A DNA stretch of 64,000 bases from Gammaproteobacteria bacterium (GTDB taxonomy: Bacteria; Pseudomonadota; Gammaproteobacteria; Burkholderiales; Sulfuricellaceae). The first letter of the stretch is position 1. The number at the start of each line of letters is the position of its first letter. The notes under the pieces were generated by a model. That model was not told where the DNA came from and searched no databases. It was given only the letters and a program-made list of their open reading frames with translations. The position numbers were made by a program, and so were the translations under genes. This document shows positions 23,924 to 32,753 of the stretch, in pieces. The DNA lies in assembly GCA_018824405.1 (NCBI GenBank), contig JAHJGO010000005.1:19226-83225 (forward strand). Direction: 5' to 3'.

Positions 23924-26044
23924 CTAGGTCGTCAATCGGCGGTAAATATCCGCGACCTTGAACGGCAGCTTGCTGACTTCATCGATCACGGTGTAATTGA
24001 CTGCGCCATAGAGATGGGGGAGATAATCGCGTGCTTTCTCGTCAAGCGTGATGCAGAACGGGTGGATGCCGCTGCGCTGCGCTTCCTGCAGTGCCTTGCG
24101 TGTGTCTTCGATGCCATACTGGGTACGGTAGTTGTCGTGGTAGTCGTCAGGTTTGCCATCCGAAAGCGTGATCAGCAGCTTGGTGCGCGCTTCAACTTCG
24201 TTCAGCACGCTGGTGAGATGGCGAATGGCGAAGCCCATGCGGGTATATTCCTGCGGGCGGATGCCGCTGATACGCGCCTGCACTTCCTCGTTGTAGGGCT
24301 CGTCGAAATGCTTGATACGGAACAGTTCGCAGCGCTTGCGCGTGGTGCCGGAAAATCCGTAAATGGCATAGCGGTCGCCCAGGGTTTCCAGCGCTTCGCT
24401 CAGCAGTACTAGGGATTCCCGCTCGGCATCATTGATCCAGCCGCGCGTGCTGCCACTCATGTCCACCATGAACATCACCGCGATGTTGCGCTCGGTGCGG
24501 TGCATGCGCATGAACAGGCGATCGCTCATTTCGCTGCCGTCGCGGGCGTCGGCAAGCGCTTCCACCAGTGCGTCGATATCGACGTTGTCGCCATAGACCT
24601 GGCGCTTCAGCAGGCGGTTTTCGTCACGCATGGCTTCAAAGGTCTTACGCAGGTGTTTCACCAGGCCGCTGTATTTTCCCAGAGTGGCCGCGCGGAAACC
24701 GTCATATACCGGCGTTACGTCCTTCTCGCGCATCACGCACCAGTTCTTGCGGTAATGCTGACGACCGTAATCCCATTCAGGATAGAGCGAGGCACCTTCT
24801 TCATGGTAAGTGCCTTGCCAGACATCATCAGGATCGGACGTTTTTTCCTCATACAGGCGCGGGTCGTATTCGCCCGGCCCGGCAGCGACCAGGTATTCGG
24901 GCGGAATCTCGCCAAGATCGAGCTGAATGGAGGTCAGTAACTGACGCACATCATCCGGCGGTGCGATGGGTGCGCCATCCAGTGTCAGTTCCAGTGCGGT
25001 CAGACCGGGCTCGGATTCCGGTTTTTCAGTCAGGCCGAACTTTGCCGGCCTGCCCCGGGATTCCTGGGAGCGGTGTTTTGTGATTTCCTGCTCAAGCTGC
25101 GCCAGCTTGACGCGCAGCAGAATTTTTTCCTTGTTGATACGTTCGTCCATACGCGTCGCGACGATATCGGGGCGCAGTTCGCCCTGATAGCATATGTCAG
25201 GTGGCGTGGGGGCAGCATAGGCATCAGCCATAAGGCGCAGACTGTCCTCAACCGTAGCATCGGGTTGCCCCAGTTCCTGGGCAAAATGCAGCCAAGAGTC
25301 AGGAAGTGTTTCGTGAAGTTCGGCCCGGAGTCGCTGCATCTCCCGGTAGAGACCGGGGAGTTCGCGTGCGATGCAGGCTTCCAGGCGCAGTGTTTCGAGC
25401 GTTTGAAAGTGTTTTAGTGCGCGTTTGGTGTCGTCATAGTGGCTCAGTTGTGCCGAAAGGCGAGGGCGAAAACTGCCGAATCGCGTCTGGGCCCACATCA
25501 TCGTCACCATGGCCTTGCACAGGATAAAGTTGTCTTCAGCCGCTTGCATGCGGGCGATGACAGCAGGCAGGAACAGGGTTTCGCTATCGGTGAAAACTGC
25601 CTCGTCCTGCTCCAGTTTAAGGCGCCTGCCGGATAATCCGTGCACGAAATTGAGCATGACGCCGCTGATATCCTCGAACACAACCCCGGCTGTCCGCTCA
25701 TGGCTGAGGCGGGTAAAGTGCTCGACCTCCTTGATGACGCGAACGGCAGGCGAAATGCCAGCACGATCATAGGCGTCCATGGCATGCAACGCCCACGCTT
25801 CGATGACACGCCGCTCCATGTGCGCCAGAAGGGTCGGGGCGCGCAGTGCGAAATGGTAGGCAATCTGGATATGCGTGGTGGCGGCACGCTGTATCCAGCT
25901 GAGCAGAAAATCCTGCTCGTCGCGAGGCAGATCAGCTATGGATGTCGCAATTTCGTCGACACGGAGGAAAGTGAATTCGACCTCGAACCATTCATCAAGA
26001 AGCTGCTTGATTTGTGATGCAATGCGCGGGGGTGAGTCTGTCAT
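23924..26044 (-). CDS. cbbO: CbbO/NorD-type von Willebrand factor A protein
   Basis: A 706-residue protein with a long helical N-terminal region and a C-terminal VWA domain (about 510-700). The metal-ion-dependent adhesion motif is MFMVDMSGSTRG, with the later LITLSDGKPDDY completing the site. CbbO and NorD proteins work with a MoxR-type AAA ATPase (CbbQ/NorQ) to remodel a target enzyme: Rubisco for CbbQO, nitric oxide reductase for NorQD. The ATPase gene lies 83 bases upstream on the same strand. No Rubisco or nor genes are in the window; instead the set lies behind aprBA. The substrate is therefore open, and the symbol shows family rather than proven function. Confidence 0.8.
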   Translation of the reverse strand: MTDSPPRIASQIKQLLDEWFEVEFTFLRVDEIATSIADLPRDEQDFLLSWIQRAATTHIQIAYHFALRAPTLLAHMERRVIEAWALHAMDAYDRAGISPAVRVIKEVEHFTRLSHERTAGVVFEDISGVMLNFVHGLSGRRLKLEQDEAVFTDSETLFLPAVIARMQAAEDNFILCKAMVTMMWAQTRFGSFRPRLSAQLSHYDDTKRALKHFQTLETLRLEACIARELPGLYREMQRLRAELHETLPDSWLHFAQELGQPDATVEDSLRLMADAYAAPTPPDICYQGELRPDIVATRMDERINKEKILLRVKLAQLEQEITKHRSQESRGRPAKFGLTEKPESEPGLTALELTLDGAPIAPPDDVRQLLTSIQLDLGEIPPEYLVAAGPGEYDPRLYEEKTSDPDDVWQGTYHEEGASLYPEWDYGRQHYRKNWCVMREKDVTPVYDGFRAATLGKYSGLVKHLRKTFEAMRDENRLLKRQVYGDNVDIDALVEALADARDGSEMSDRLFMRMHRTERNIAVMFMVDMSGSTRGWINDAERESLVLLSEALETLGDRYAIYGFSGTTRKRCELFRIKHFDEPYNEEVQARISGIRPQEYTRMGFAIRHLTSVLNEVEARTKLLITLSDGKPDDYHDNYRTQYGIEDTRKALQEAQRSGIHPFCITLDEKARDYLPHLYGAVNYTVIDEVSKLPFKVADIYRRLTT

Positions 26045-26127
26045 GGAAAATAAGATTGGGCAGGATGAAAGGATTTACAGGGTAAAGGCATCAAGCCTGA
26101 ATCCGGTTTTCCCGTTAATCCTGGTTC

Positions 26128-26940
26128 TTAAAACAGCGATGAAGACAACTCGTGCACCGCCGCAAGCATTTCAGCATCGTCGGTGATTGCCTGTGCGATG
26201 GCACTCTGACAGGCGGCTACCGGTTCGATGTTCGAGGCCATGAGTTTCGCCGCATGCACCAGCAGGCGTGTACTGGCGCCTTCTTCCAGCCCGCTGCCCT
26301 TTAGGTTACGCGTCATTTGCGCAAATTTGACCAGTTTTTCGGCGATATCTGGCGCCACACCGGACTCCCTGGCGACAATCTTTCGTTCCAGTTCAGCTGC
26401 CGGGTAGTCGAATTCAAGAGCGACAAAACGTTGCCGCGTGCTTTGCTTGAGATCCTTCAGAACACTCTGGTAGCCGGGGTTGTAGGAAATGGCGAGACAG
26501 AAGTCGTCGTTGGCCTCCAGCAGGGTGCCCAACTTTTCCATGGGCAGCGCACGGCGATCATCCGCCAGTGGATGTATCACAACCATGGTGTCCTTGCGCG
26601 CTTCGACAATTTCGTCCAGATAGCAGATTCCGCCAACGCGCACGGCACGGGCAAGCGGGCCATCTACCCAGATGGTCTCGCCACCCTTGACCAGAAATCG
26701 CCCTACCAGATCGGAGGCGGTCAGGTCGTCATGGCAGGAGACTGTGATCAGCGGGCGCTTGAGTCTCCATGCCATGTATTCCATGAAGCGCGTCTTGCCA
26801 CAGCCGGTAGGCCCTTTGAGCAGGACGGGCAGCTTGTTCTGGTAAGCCGCCTCGAAGATCTCGATTTCCTTGCCTACTGGCTCGTAGTAAGGCTCGTCAT
26901 GGATAAAGTGCTGTTCCGGTGCCAGTGAGTGTGCTTCCAT
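26128..26940 (-). CDS. cbbQ: CbbQ/NorQ-type MoxR AAA+ ATPase
   Basis: A 270-residue AAA+ protein with Walker [13 protein letters not shown] (about residues 43-54), Walker [10 protein letters not shown] (about 104-112), sensor-1 region [10 protein letters not shown] and the arginine-rich [11 protein letters not shown] typical of CbbQ and NorQ. The start at 26940 ([12 protein letters not shown]) matches family length; a longer frame adds 24 poorly conserved residues. It is 13 bases after the ykgJ stop and 83 before cbbO, forming a three-gene unit. The hexamer would use ATP with CbbO to activate or rebuild a partner metalloenzyme. Rubisco activation is the known role of close relatives, but position suggests a sulfur-oxidation partner is also possible. 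Confidence 0.85.
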   Translation of the reverse strand: MEAHSLAPEQHFIHDEPYYEPVGKEIEIFEAAYQNKLPVLLKGPTGCGKTRFMEYMAWRLKRPLITVSCHDDLTASDLVGRFLVKGGETIWVDGPLARAVRVGGICYLDEIVEARKDTMVVIHPLADDRRALPMEKLGTLLEANDDFCLAISYNPGYQSVLKDLKQSTRQRFVALEFDYPAAELERKIVARESGVAPDIAEKLVKFAQMTRNLKGSGLEEGASTRLLVHAAKLMASNIEPVAACQSAIAQAITDDAEMLAAVHELSSSLF

Positions 26941-26953
26941 CCTGTCTGCTTGC

Positions 26954-27898
26954 CTAATCTTTGTCGCCGCAACCGCAGTCGCCAGGACGTGGCTCTGGAT
27001 CGTACATGTCATCGTTGCGCTTCTCGCGGTCTTTTTGCATTTCGGCGATGATAGACTGAGCGCGTGTATTCAGCCTGGCACGGCGTTTTTCGAAAGCGCC
27101 TTCCTGTTCTTCGAGAAACGGTTCATTGAAGAGCGAATGCTTTAGGAAATTGAAGCCGAATTCCATCAGTTTTTCATCGTCAGCAATAATTTCAGCCATG
27201 GTCTCAACCGGTACGATATAGGATTCATTGAAAGAAGGGCTGATGACGAAAGCACGGAAGCGGTCCAGGTCATAACTCGTCATGAAGAACAGCTGGTTGG
27301 AAATTTGCGGTGGTTTGCCGACTGAAGGACCTGCAGATTTCTTTTTCAGAATCAGTTGGCGCCAGCCGCGGCTTTTCTCGTCATAGTCGTTAACGCCTTG
27401 TTCCTGGCGGTATTCTTCAATAGTCAGCTTGCGCGGTTCCTGGTGTCCGAGACAGTGTTTCTCCTGTACCAGCGCATAGGCGGTGCGATCGGTGTACTCA
27501 TCCGAACGTCGCATGGAGAGGAGGGCAACAGGGTAGTAGCGGCAGGCGGCAGGACGGTCTTCATAAACGCTGCAGCCTTCCTCGACCATGAATTGGCATG
27601 AGGTACCACCTTCGACCGGCTTGAATTTCACGCCCGGCAATCCATCCTTGTCCAGTTCGTAGGGGAAGGTGTATTGCTGCAGAAATTCGGCAGAAGACAG
27701 ATTCAGCCGGTTTTTCAGTCGCAGGATGTCGTAAGGTGTCAGCGGAATATCGATATTGCTGCAGCAGGCATTCCAGCATTTGACCTGGCGATGACAGCGG
27801 AACTGGATGGGCGTATCACTCTCCAGCATGTTGGGCATGACCGGGCTTTCTACAAAGGGAGAGTCCTTGGCCAGATTGTTGAATTCCTGTTCGTCCAT
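26954..27898 (-). CDS. YkgJ-family cysteine-cluster protein
   Basis: A 314-residue protein with the YkgJ (zinc/iron-chelating) cysteine pattern in its N-terminal half: [14 protein letters not shown] near residues 31-44, [23 protein letters not shown] near 100-122, then KHCLGH. The C-terminal half has no recognised domain and ends in an acidic, Cys-containing tail (GDCGCGDKD) that could add metal ligands. The start at 27898 has GAGGTACATC upstream. It is first in a ykgJ-cbbQ-cbbO unit lying 185 bases after aprA. YkgJ proteins are poorly understood; metal or iron-sulfur cluster handling is a guess from the cysteines. Confidence 0.78.
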   Translation of the reverse strand: MDEQEFNNLAKDSPFVESPVMPNMLESDTPIQFRCHRQVKCWNACCSNIDIPLTPYDILRLKNRLNLSSAEFLQQYTFPYELDKDGLPGVKFKPVEGGTSCQFMVEEGCSVYEDRPAACRYYPVALLSMRRSDEYTDRTAYALVQEKHCLGHQEPRKLTIEEYRQEQGVNDYDEKSRGWRQLILKKKSAGPSVGKPPQISNQLFFMTSYDLDRFRAFVISPSFNESYIVPVETMAEIIADDEKLMEFGFNFLKHSLFNEPFLEEQEGAFEKRRARLNTRAQSIIAEMQKDREKRNDDMYDPEPRPGDCGCGDKD

Positions 27899-28021
27899 GA
27901 TGTACCTCGTTTGTGCGCTGAGCGCGGTTGTAACTAAATGTCCAGACATAAAGAAGACTATGCGCCTCACTTATGTCTTGTCACTTGTCCATGTTTTCAA
28001 CAGGTTTATTATTTCCTGTAA

Positions 28022-28051
28022 AGAAAAAACCGGGCACCTTGCGGCGCCCGG
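28022..28051 (-). terminator. intrinsic terminator after aprA
   Basis: On the - strand CCGGGCGCC-GCAA-GGTGCCCGG is followed by TTTTTT: a 9-bp stem with one wobble pair, a GCAA tetraloop and a clean U-run. It begins 32 bases after the aprA stop and ends the sat-aprBA transcript. Confidence 0.9.
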
Positions 28052-28083
28052 CTTCCATTTTACTACACTGTTACAGCAAACTC

Positions 28084-30096
28084 TTAGTGAGCAGCAGGCT
28101 TGAACAGCTTGGTCTTGTCAACCAGATCCACGTGAGCACGCTTGAAGCAGGTCCACTGTTTGGTTGTCTTGTCATAGATGGAGTTCACAAAGCACTTCCA
28201 GTTTTCTTCATCGACAAAGTTCTTGTCCATGCGGTAGTAGAAGCCAGGGTAACGGCTTTCTTCACGGAACAGGATGTGTTTCATGTGAGCTTCAGCAGTC
28301 AGGATGCGGTGGTAGTTTTCCCACGCACGCAGCAGTTCGTGCAGATCTTTTGCACGCATTTTTTCTGCGTCTTCCTTCAGCATGTCCAGCTTCTCGCTCG
28401 CTACAGCCAACATCTTGTCGTTGGTGGTGTAGTAAGTTGCAACGCCAGCAACATACTCGTCCATGATTTTTTGCAGACGGAACTGCAGCATTTTTGGAGT
28501 AATGTAGTTGGGGTTAACGTCGATTGCAGTGGAGTAGTCCTTGAATTCCAAGTAGTTACGAACTGGCTTGTAGATTTCAGCTACCAGTTGATCTGCCGGA
28601 GTGTCCAGCTCGACGGACATGTCCTTGTTGTCAATGCAATACTTGACCATGGACTTGGCAGCCAGACGACCTTCAGCGTGGGAGCCAGAAGAGAACTTGT
28701 GGCCGGATGCGCCAACGCCGTCGCCGGCGGTGAACAGACCCTTGACCGTGGTCATGCCGCGGTAGCCCCAGTTCCAGCCTTTTGGCAGGTGAGCAGGTAC
28801 GCCAGCAGCGGTTTCGTCAGTAGGAGCGCCGACGTCTTCAGGACCAGAAGTCCAGATACCGCAGCAACCGGAGTGCGAACCCAACAGGTACGGTTCGGTA
28901 GGCATCAATTCAGAGTTTTTCTTCTCTGGCTCGATGTTCTCACCAACCCAGATGCCACACTGACCAACGCACATGTCCAGGAAGTCTTCCCATGCTTCAG
29001 CTTCAAGGTGCTTAACTTCACGTGGGGACAGAGTCTCACGCAGTTTTGCAAGAGCAGTCACGGTGTCCATGTAAATCGGGCCGCGACCTTCTTTCATTTC
29101 CTTCAGCATCAGGTGGTTACGCAAGCAGGAAGCAGGAACGGCGGCTTGACCATACGGAGGATAGTCGTTCAGCATTTCCTTGTTCTTAACCATGTACACT
29201 TCGCCGTTGGCGTTAGTGGCTTGAGCTTTGAACAGCAGGAACCATGCGCCAACAGGACCGTAACCATCTTTGAAGCGGGCAGGAACGAAGCGGTTTTCCA
29301 TCATGGTCAGCTCAGCACCGGCTTCAGCAGCCATGGTGTAGGTAGAACCTGCGTTCCATACTGGGTACCATGCACGACCTTGGCCTTCACCAACGGAACG
29401 TGGGCGGAACAGGTTCACGCAACCACCGGCAGCCAGCAGAATTGCCTTGGCCTTGTAAACCACTACTTTGTTGTCACGGACGGAGAAACCAACAGCACCG
29501 GCGATGCGGTTCTTGTCGTTCTTGTCGTTTACCAGTTTAACAATGAAGATACGTTCCTGGATGCGGTCCATGCCCAGCGCTTTTTTAGCGGCTTCAGCAA
29601 CGATCCACTTGTAGGATTCGCCGTTGATCATGATCTGCCATTTGCCTGAACGTACGGGCTTGCCGCCGTCTTTCAGCTTGGGCATATCAACAGAACCGTC
29701 ATGACGCTCACCAGCTTCGTCAGTCTTCCAGATTGGCAGGCCCCACTCTTCGAACAGGTGCACGGATTCGTCAACGTGACGGCCCACGTCGTAGGCCAGA
29801 TCGTCACGGGTAATACCCATCAGATCGTTGGACACCATACGTGCGTAGTCAGCCGGGTCTTGTGCGTCACCGATGTAAGTGTTGATCGCGGACAGACCTT
29901 GAGCAACGGCGCCGGAGCGGTCCATTGCAGCCTTGTCCACCAATTTGATTTTCAGGTCAACACCGTTTTCTCGCTTGGCTGCATCAGCCCAGCGCATGAT
30001 TTCATAAGCCGCGCCGCAACAAGCCATGCCGCCGCCGATAAGAAGAATGTCAACTTCTTCTTGTACTACTTCAGGATTTTCAAAGGTTCCGGACAT
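28084..30096 (-). CDS. aprA: adenylylsulfate (APS) reductase, alpha subunit
   Basis: A 670-residue dissimilatory AprA. The N terminus has the FAD-binding ILLIGGGMACCGAAYEI and the conserved KAAMDRSGAVAQGLSAINT. Later stretches such as GIWTSGPEDVG and the GDGVGASGHKFSSGSHAEG flavin loop also match. In a sulfur oxidiser the enzyme works in the cytoplasm, joining sulfite and AMP to make APS and passing two electrons through AprB. It starts 47 bases after aprB with GAAAGGTAA as ribosome site. Codon use is more selective than that of its neighbours, consistent with high expression. The membrane partner (AprM or Qmo) is not in this window. Confidence 0.97.
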   Translation of the reverse strand: MSGTFENPEVVQEEVDILLIGGGMACCGAAYEIMRWADAAKRENGVDLKIKLVDKAAMDRSGAVAQGLSAINTYIGDAQDPADYARMVSNDLMGITRDDLAYDVGRHVDESVHLFEEWGLPIWKTDEAGERHDGSVDMPKLKDGGKPVRSGKWQIMINGESYKWIVAEAAKKALGMDRIQERIFIVKLVNDKNDKNRIAGAVGFSVRDNKVVVYKAKAILLAAGGCVNLFRPRSVGEGQGRAWYPVWNAGSTYTMAAEAGAELTMMENRFVPARFKDGYGPVGAWFLLFKAQATNANGEVYMVKNKEMLNDYPPYGQAAVPASCLRNHLMLKEMKEGRGPIYMDTVTALAKLRETLSPREVKHLEAEAWEDFLDMCVGQCGIWVGENIEPEKKNSELMPTEPYLLGSHSGCCGIWTSGPEDVGAPTDETAAGVPAHLPKGWNWGYRGMTTVKGLFTAGDGVGASGHKFSSGSHAEGRLAAKSMVKYCIDNKDMSVELDTPADQLVAEIYKPVRNYLEFKDYSTAIDVNPNYITPKMLQFRLQKIMDEYVAGVATYYTTNDKMLAVASEKLDMLKEDAEKMRAKDLHELLRAWENYHRILTAEAHMKHILFREESRYPGFYYRMDKNFVDEENWKCFVNSIYDKTTKQWTCFKRAHVDLVDKTKLFKPAAH

Positions 30097-30143
30097 CTTA
30101 ATTTACCTTTCAATATTCGTTAACAATAACCGTTCGTCGCGTA

Positions 30144-30611
30144 TTACTTGCGGATCAGTTCGGCAGGGTTGCCAGCACGGTAGCCATTCATCTGGTTAAA
30201 GAAACCGGACTTGGTAACATTTGCCATGCTTGCTTCAGGCTTGCCGCCGTAGCAGTCGATCGAGCCTTCAGGCGTGGTGCGGATCGGGAACTTGAAGCGC
30301 TTCAGCACGCCATTGCGGAATTTGATGGTCCACATGATGGAGTCGGAACCACGCAGAGGCTGCACGGAACCACCCAGTGGCACGACGTCAGCATAGTGAC
30401 GCACTTCGATTGCCTGTTGTGGGCAAATCTTCACGCAGGAATAGCATTCCCAGCACTGCTCAGGTTCTTGGTTGAACGCCTTCATGGCGTGGCCGGTTTC
30501 GGAACCATCTTTATCCAGCTTCATCAGGTCGTGCGGGCAGATGTACATGCACGCAGTTTTGTCCTGACCTTTGCAACCGTCACATTTGTCTGTACGTACA
30601 AAAGTTGGCAT
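30144..30611 (-). CDS. aprB: adenylylsulfate (APS) reductase, beta subunit
   Basis: A 155-residue ferredoxin-like subunit. It has two [4Fe-4S] sites, CDGCKGQDKTACMYICP near residues 10-26 and CWECYSCVKICPQQAIEV near 47-64, then a beta-rich part and a C-terminal tail (ending NPAELIRK) of the kind that wraps around AprA. It carries electrons between the AprA flavin and the membrane partner. The start at 30611 (MPTFVRTDKC) is the family start and has GAGGAGTAAA upstream; a longer open frame lies in the terminator hairpin region. It lies between sat and aprA, 36 bases after a strong terminator-like hairpin. Confidence 0.96.
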   Translation of the reverse strand: MPTFVRTDKCDGCKGQDKTACMYICPHDLMKLDKDGSETGHAMKAFNQEPEQCWECYSCVKICPQQAIEVRHYADVVPLGGSVQPLRGSDSIMWTIKFRNGVLKRFKFPIRTTPEGSIDCYGGKPEASMANVTKSGFFNQMNGYRAGNPAELIRK

Positions 30612-30646
30612 TGCTTTTACTCCTCGGTATTGACATTTACAACTAT

Positions 30647-30674
30647 AAAAAAGCCGGTTGCGTGGGCGACCGGC
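30647..30674 (-). terminator. terminator/attenuator hairpin between sat and aprB
   Basis: On the - strand a 9-bp stem (GCCGGTCGC/GCAACCGGC, one wobble pair) with a four-base loop is followed by TTTTTT. It begins 14 bases after the sat stop and lies only 36 bases before the aprB ATG. There is almost no room for a separate aprBA promoter after it, so it may act as a partial terminator or a processing site. Confidence 0.8.
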
Positions 30675-30687
30675 CAACCCTAAAAAA

Positions 30688-31896
30688 CTATTTTGCTGAA
30701 TGGCCTTTGAGTTCGATCTTGACGTTCTCTTCAGCGGAAAGACCAGCGTAGTACTTCTGAAGTACCTTGGCGACTTCCGGACGGCTGAATTCTACAGGTA
30801 GATCCTGGCCTTCGGATAACATTGAGCGGACTTTGGTGCCAGACAGTAGTATACGGTCATCCTTGGTGTGTGGACAGGTACGCTGCGAAGCCATGCCGCC
30901 GCACTTGTTGCACCAGAAGGTCCAGTCGATGTTCATGTTCATGGTTTCAAGCGAACCCTTGGGGATTTCGTCGAAAATTTTCTGTGCATCAAACGGGCCG
31001 TAGTAATCGCCAACGCCGGCATGATCGCGACCAACGATCAGGTGCGAGCAACCGTAGTTCTGGCGGAACAGTGCATGCAGCAGCGCTTCACGCGGGCCAG
31101 CATAACGCATGTCCAGCGGGTAACCGGCCTGGATCACGGTGTTGGGGGCAAAGTAGTTGTCGACCAGGGTGCTGATGGCTTCGGAGCGAACGGCAGCAGG
31201 AATGTCGCCCGGCTTCAGCGCGCCCAGCAGGGAGTGGACCAGCACGCCATCCATGGTTTCGATGGCGATTTTGGCCAGGTATTCGTGGGAGCGGTGCATC
31301 GGGTTGCGGGTCTGGAAGGCTGCGATCTTGGACCAGCCCAGCTTCTCGAAGGTGGCACGGGTCTCTTCCGGCGTCATGAATTGGTCGCCGTACTTTTCCT
31401 TGAATCCACCTGTGGACAGAACCTTGACTGGGCCAGCCAGGTTGTATTTGCCCTGAGCCATCACCATTTTTACGCCAGGGTGCTCCATGTCGGTGGTCTT
31501 GTAGACCTGCATGCACTCGTGGCCTTTGTCGATGCTGTACTTCTCGGTCACCTTCATGGTGCCCATGATTTCGTTGGTCTCACCATTTACGAGAGCGACA
31601 TCGTCACCATCCTTGATGCTCTCGTCGTCGCTCGAGAGAGTGACTGGAATGGGCCAGAACAGGCCATTGGCCATTTTGTACGCATCGCATACGCCTTGCC
31701 AGTCAGAATGCATCATGAAGCCGTCGAGAGGCGTGAAACCACCGATGCCGAGCATGATGAGGTCGCCGGTTTCGCGCGAACTCATTTTGACTTTTGCCAT
31801 GCCTTGAGCACGTGCCAGTTCTGCTTTCGAAGCATCACCAGTCAGAAGTAGTGGCTTGAGTTCACCGCCGCCGTGTGGCCGAACTAGTTTGGACAT
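30688..31896 (-). CDS. sat: sulfate adenylyltransferase (ATP sulfurylase), dissimilatory type
   Basis: A 402-residue homo-oligomeric ATP sulfurylase. Active-site motifs are [15 protein letters not shown] (the QxRN and HxxH signature), [17 protein letters not shown] and the downstream [12 protein letters not shown] CxxC...C/H cluster, [16 protein letters not shown] near residue 310, is typical of the dissimilatory bacterial form. In sulfur oxidation it converts APS and pyrophosphate to sulfate and ATP, conserving energy by substrate-level phosphorylation. It is first in sat-aprB-aprA. The ATG follows TGGAGAAAAT. The 224-base upstream gap should hold the operon promoter, but no strong sigma-70 pair is obvious. 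Confidence 0.96.
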   Translation of the reverse strand: MSKLVRPHGGGELKPLLLTGDASKAELARAQGMAKVKMSSRETGDLIMLGIGGFTPLDGFMMHSDWQGVCDAYKMANGLFWPIPVTLSSDDESIKDGDDVALVNGETNEIMGTMKVTEKYSIDKGHECMQVYKTTDMEHPGVKMVMAQGKYNLAGPVKVLSTGGFKEKYGDQFMTPEETRATFEKLGWSKIAAFQTRNPMHRSHEYLAKIAIETMDGVLVHSLLGALKPGDIPAAVRSEAISTLVDNYFAPNTVIQAGYPLDMRYAGPREALLHALFRQNYGCSHLIVGRDHAGVGDYYGPFDAQKIFDEIPKGSLETMNMNIDWTFWCNKCGGMASQRTCPHTKDDRILLSGTKVRSMLSEGQDLPVEFSRPEVAKVLQKYYAGLSAEENVKIELKGHSAK

Positions 31897-32120
31897 ATTT
31901 TCTCCATTTCTTTTGTAATGGTTTATAAATACAGGGTGAAGTAGGAATCTGCGAAGAATAGCATGTAGGACTTGGAGATTTAATCCATATATTTTATCTT
32001 CGAATAAGTTAATTCGATAATTTTGTCCGGATAGGCATTAGATCATCAGAATATGCTTAACTACTCTCGTGCCTGTCGACTTGGATATGGGGCGTATGAT
32101 TTTAATGCAATAAAACTGGA

Positions 32121-32519
32121 TCATGCGTCAAAAAAAGCCGGCATATCGGATTTTTCGACTTCTATGACATCAATCCAGCATGGTGCTTTGGCTTCGGGCA
32201 TGAATTCAAGTCGCTTGGTTTCTTCATAAACCTGACCCCAGCGGTTGTAGAGACAGTCTGCTATCTTGTGGTAACCCATATCAAAATAGGAATTGTGCAG
32301 ATCGCCTAGCGTACGCGCAAAAGACTCCATCTGTTCCAGAACATTGTTTGGGTATCCCTGACGACTCGCGTCAGTGTACTTCACCAATTCACGACGGATA
32401 GCATGTAAAAAAACCTTCTGGCCTTCATTCAGGTCATGCTCAGCACGTTTTACGCCGCCCATATTCAGAATTTCATCAATGTACTGGTTCAGGCGTTTGC
32501 CAAAATCGAATGTTGCCAT
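32121..32519 (-). CDS. uncharacterised 132-residue soluble protein upstream of sat
   Basis: A 132-residue, largely helical, charged protein without signal peptide or membrane segment (MATFDFGKRLNQYIDEILNM at the start, ending DMPAFFDA). The reading frame looks genuine, with a GGAGAG ribosome site before the ATG at 32519 and normal codon use. I do not recognise the family. Visible traits are a single CW pair in APCWIDVIEVE, aromatic residues in HNSYFDMGYHKIADCLYNRWGQVYEE, and no metal-binding motif. It lies 224 bases upstream of sat on the same strand and could belong to the sulfur-oxidation cluster or be independent. Any function would be a guess. Confidence 0.7.
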   Translation of the reverse strand: MATFDFGKRLNQYIDEILNMGGVKRAEHDLNEGQKVFLHAIRRELVKYTDASRQGYPNNVLEQMESFARTLGDLHNSYFDMGYHKIADCLYNRWGQVYEETKRLEFMPEAKAPCWIDVIEVEKSDMPAFFDA

Positions 32520-32753
32520 GCCAAATCTCTCCAAAACTATATTTAAATAGAACCATAAACCTTAATTAAAGTATTTCACTGGCGGGTGGGTTTGTCTAGG
32601 GAAGGGTCCAAAGGGAATGCTGCATCCTTGACGTTTTATAAGCGCGAAGTTCGATGGATGTTACTGTCAATAAAGATTCGCAAAAGCTGCGCATAGATTG
32701 ATTTTGCATTGAAAGGCCGCCGCGTTTTCTTGCGGTTTGATATCTGAATTATA

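Noticed and set aside
27973..29649. Open + strand frame of about 560 codons opposite aprA
   Set aside because: Its long openness reflects the biased codon use of highly expressed aprA; it has no domain or ribosome site.
32520..32753. Small gene or RNA between the mscS-type gene and the 132-residue protein
   Set aside because: It is AT-rich without an open frame with a ribosome site, a hairpin with a U-run or a tRNA-like pattern; it probably holds only promoter sequence.
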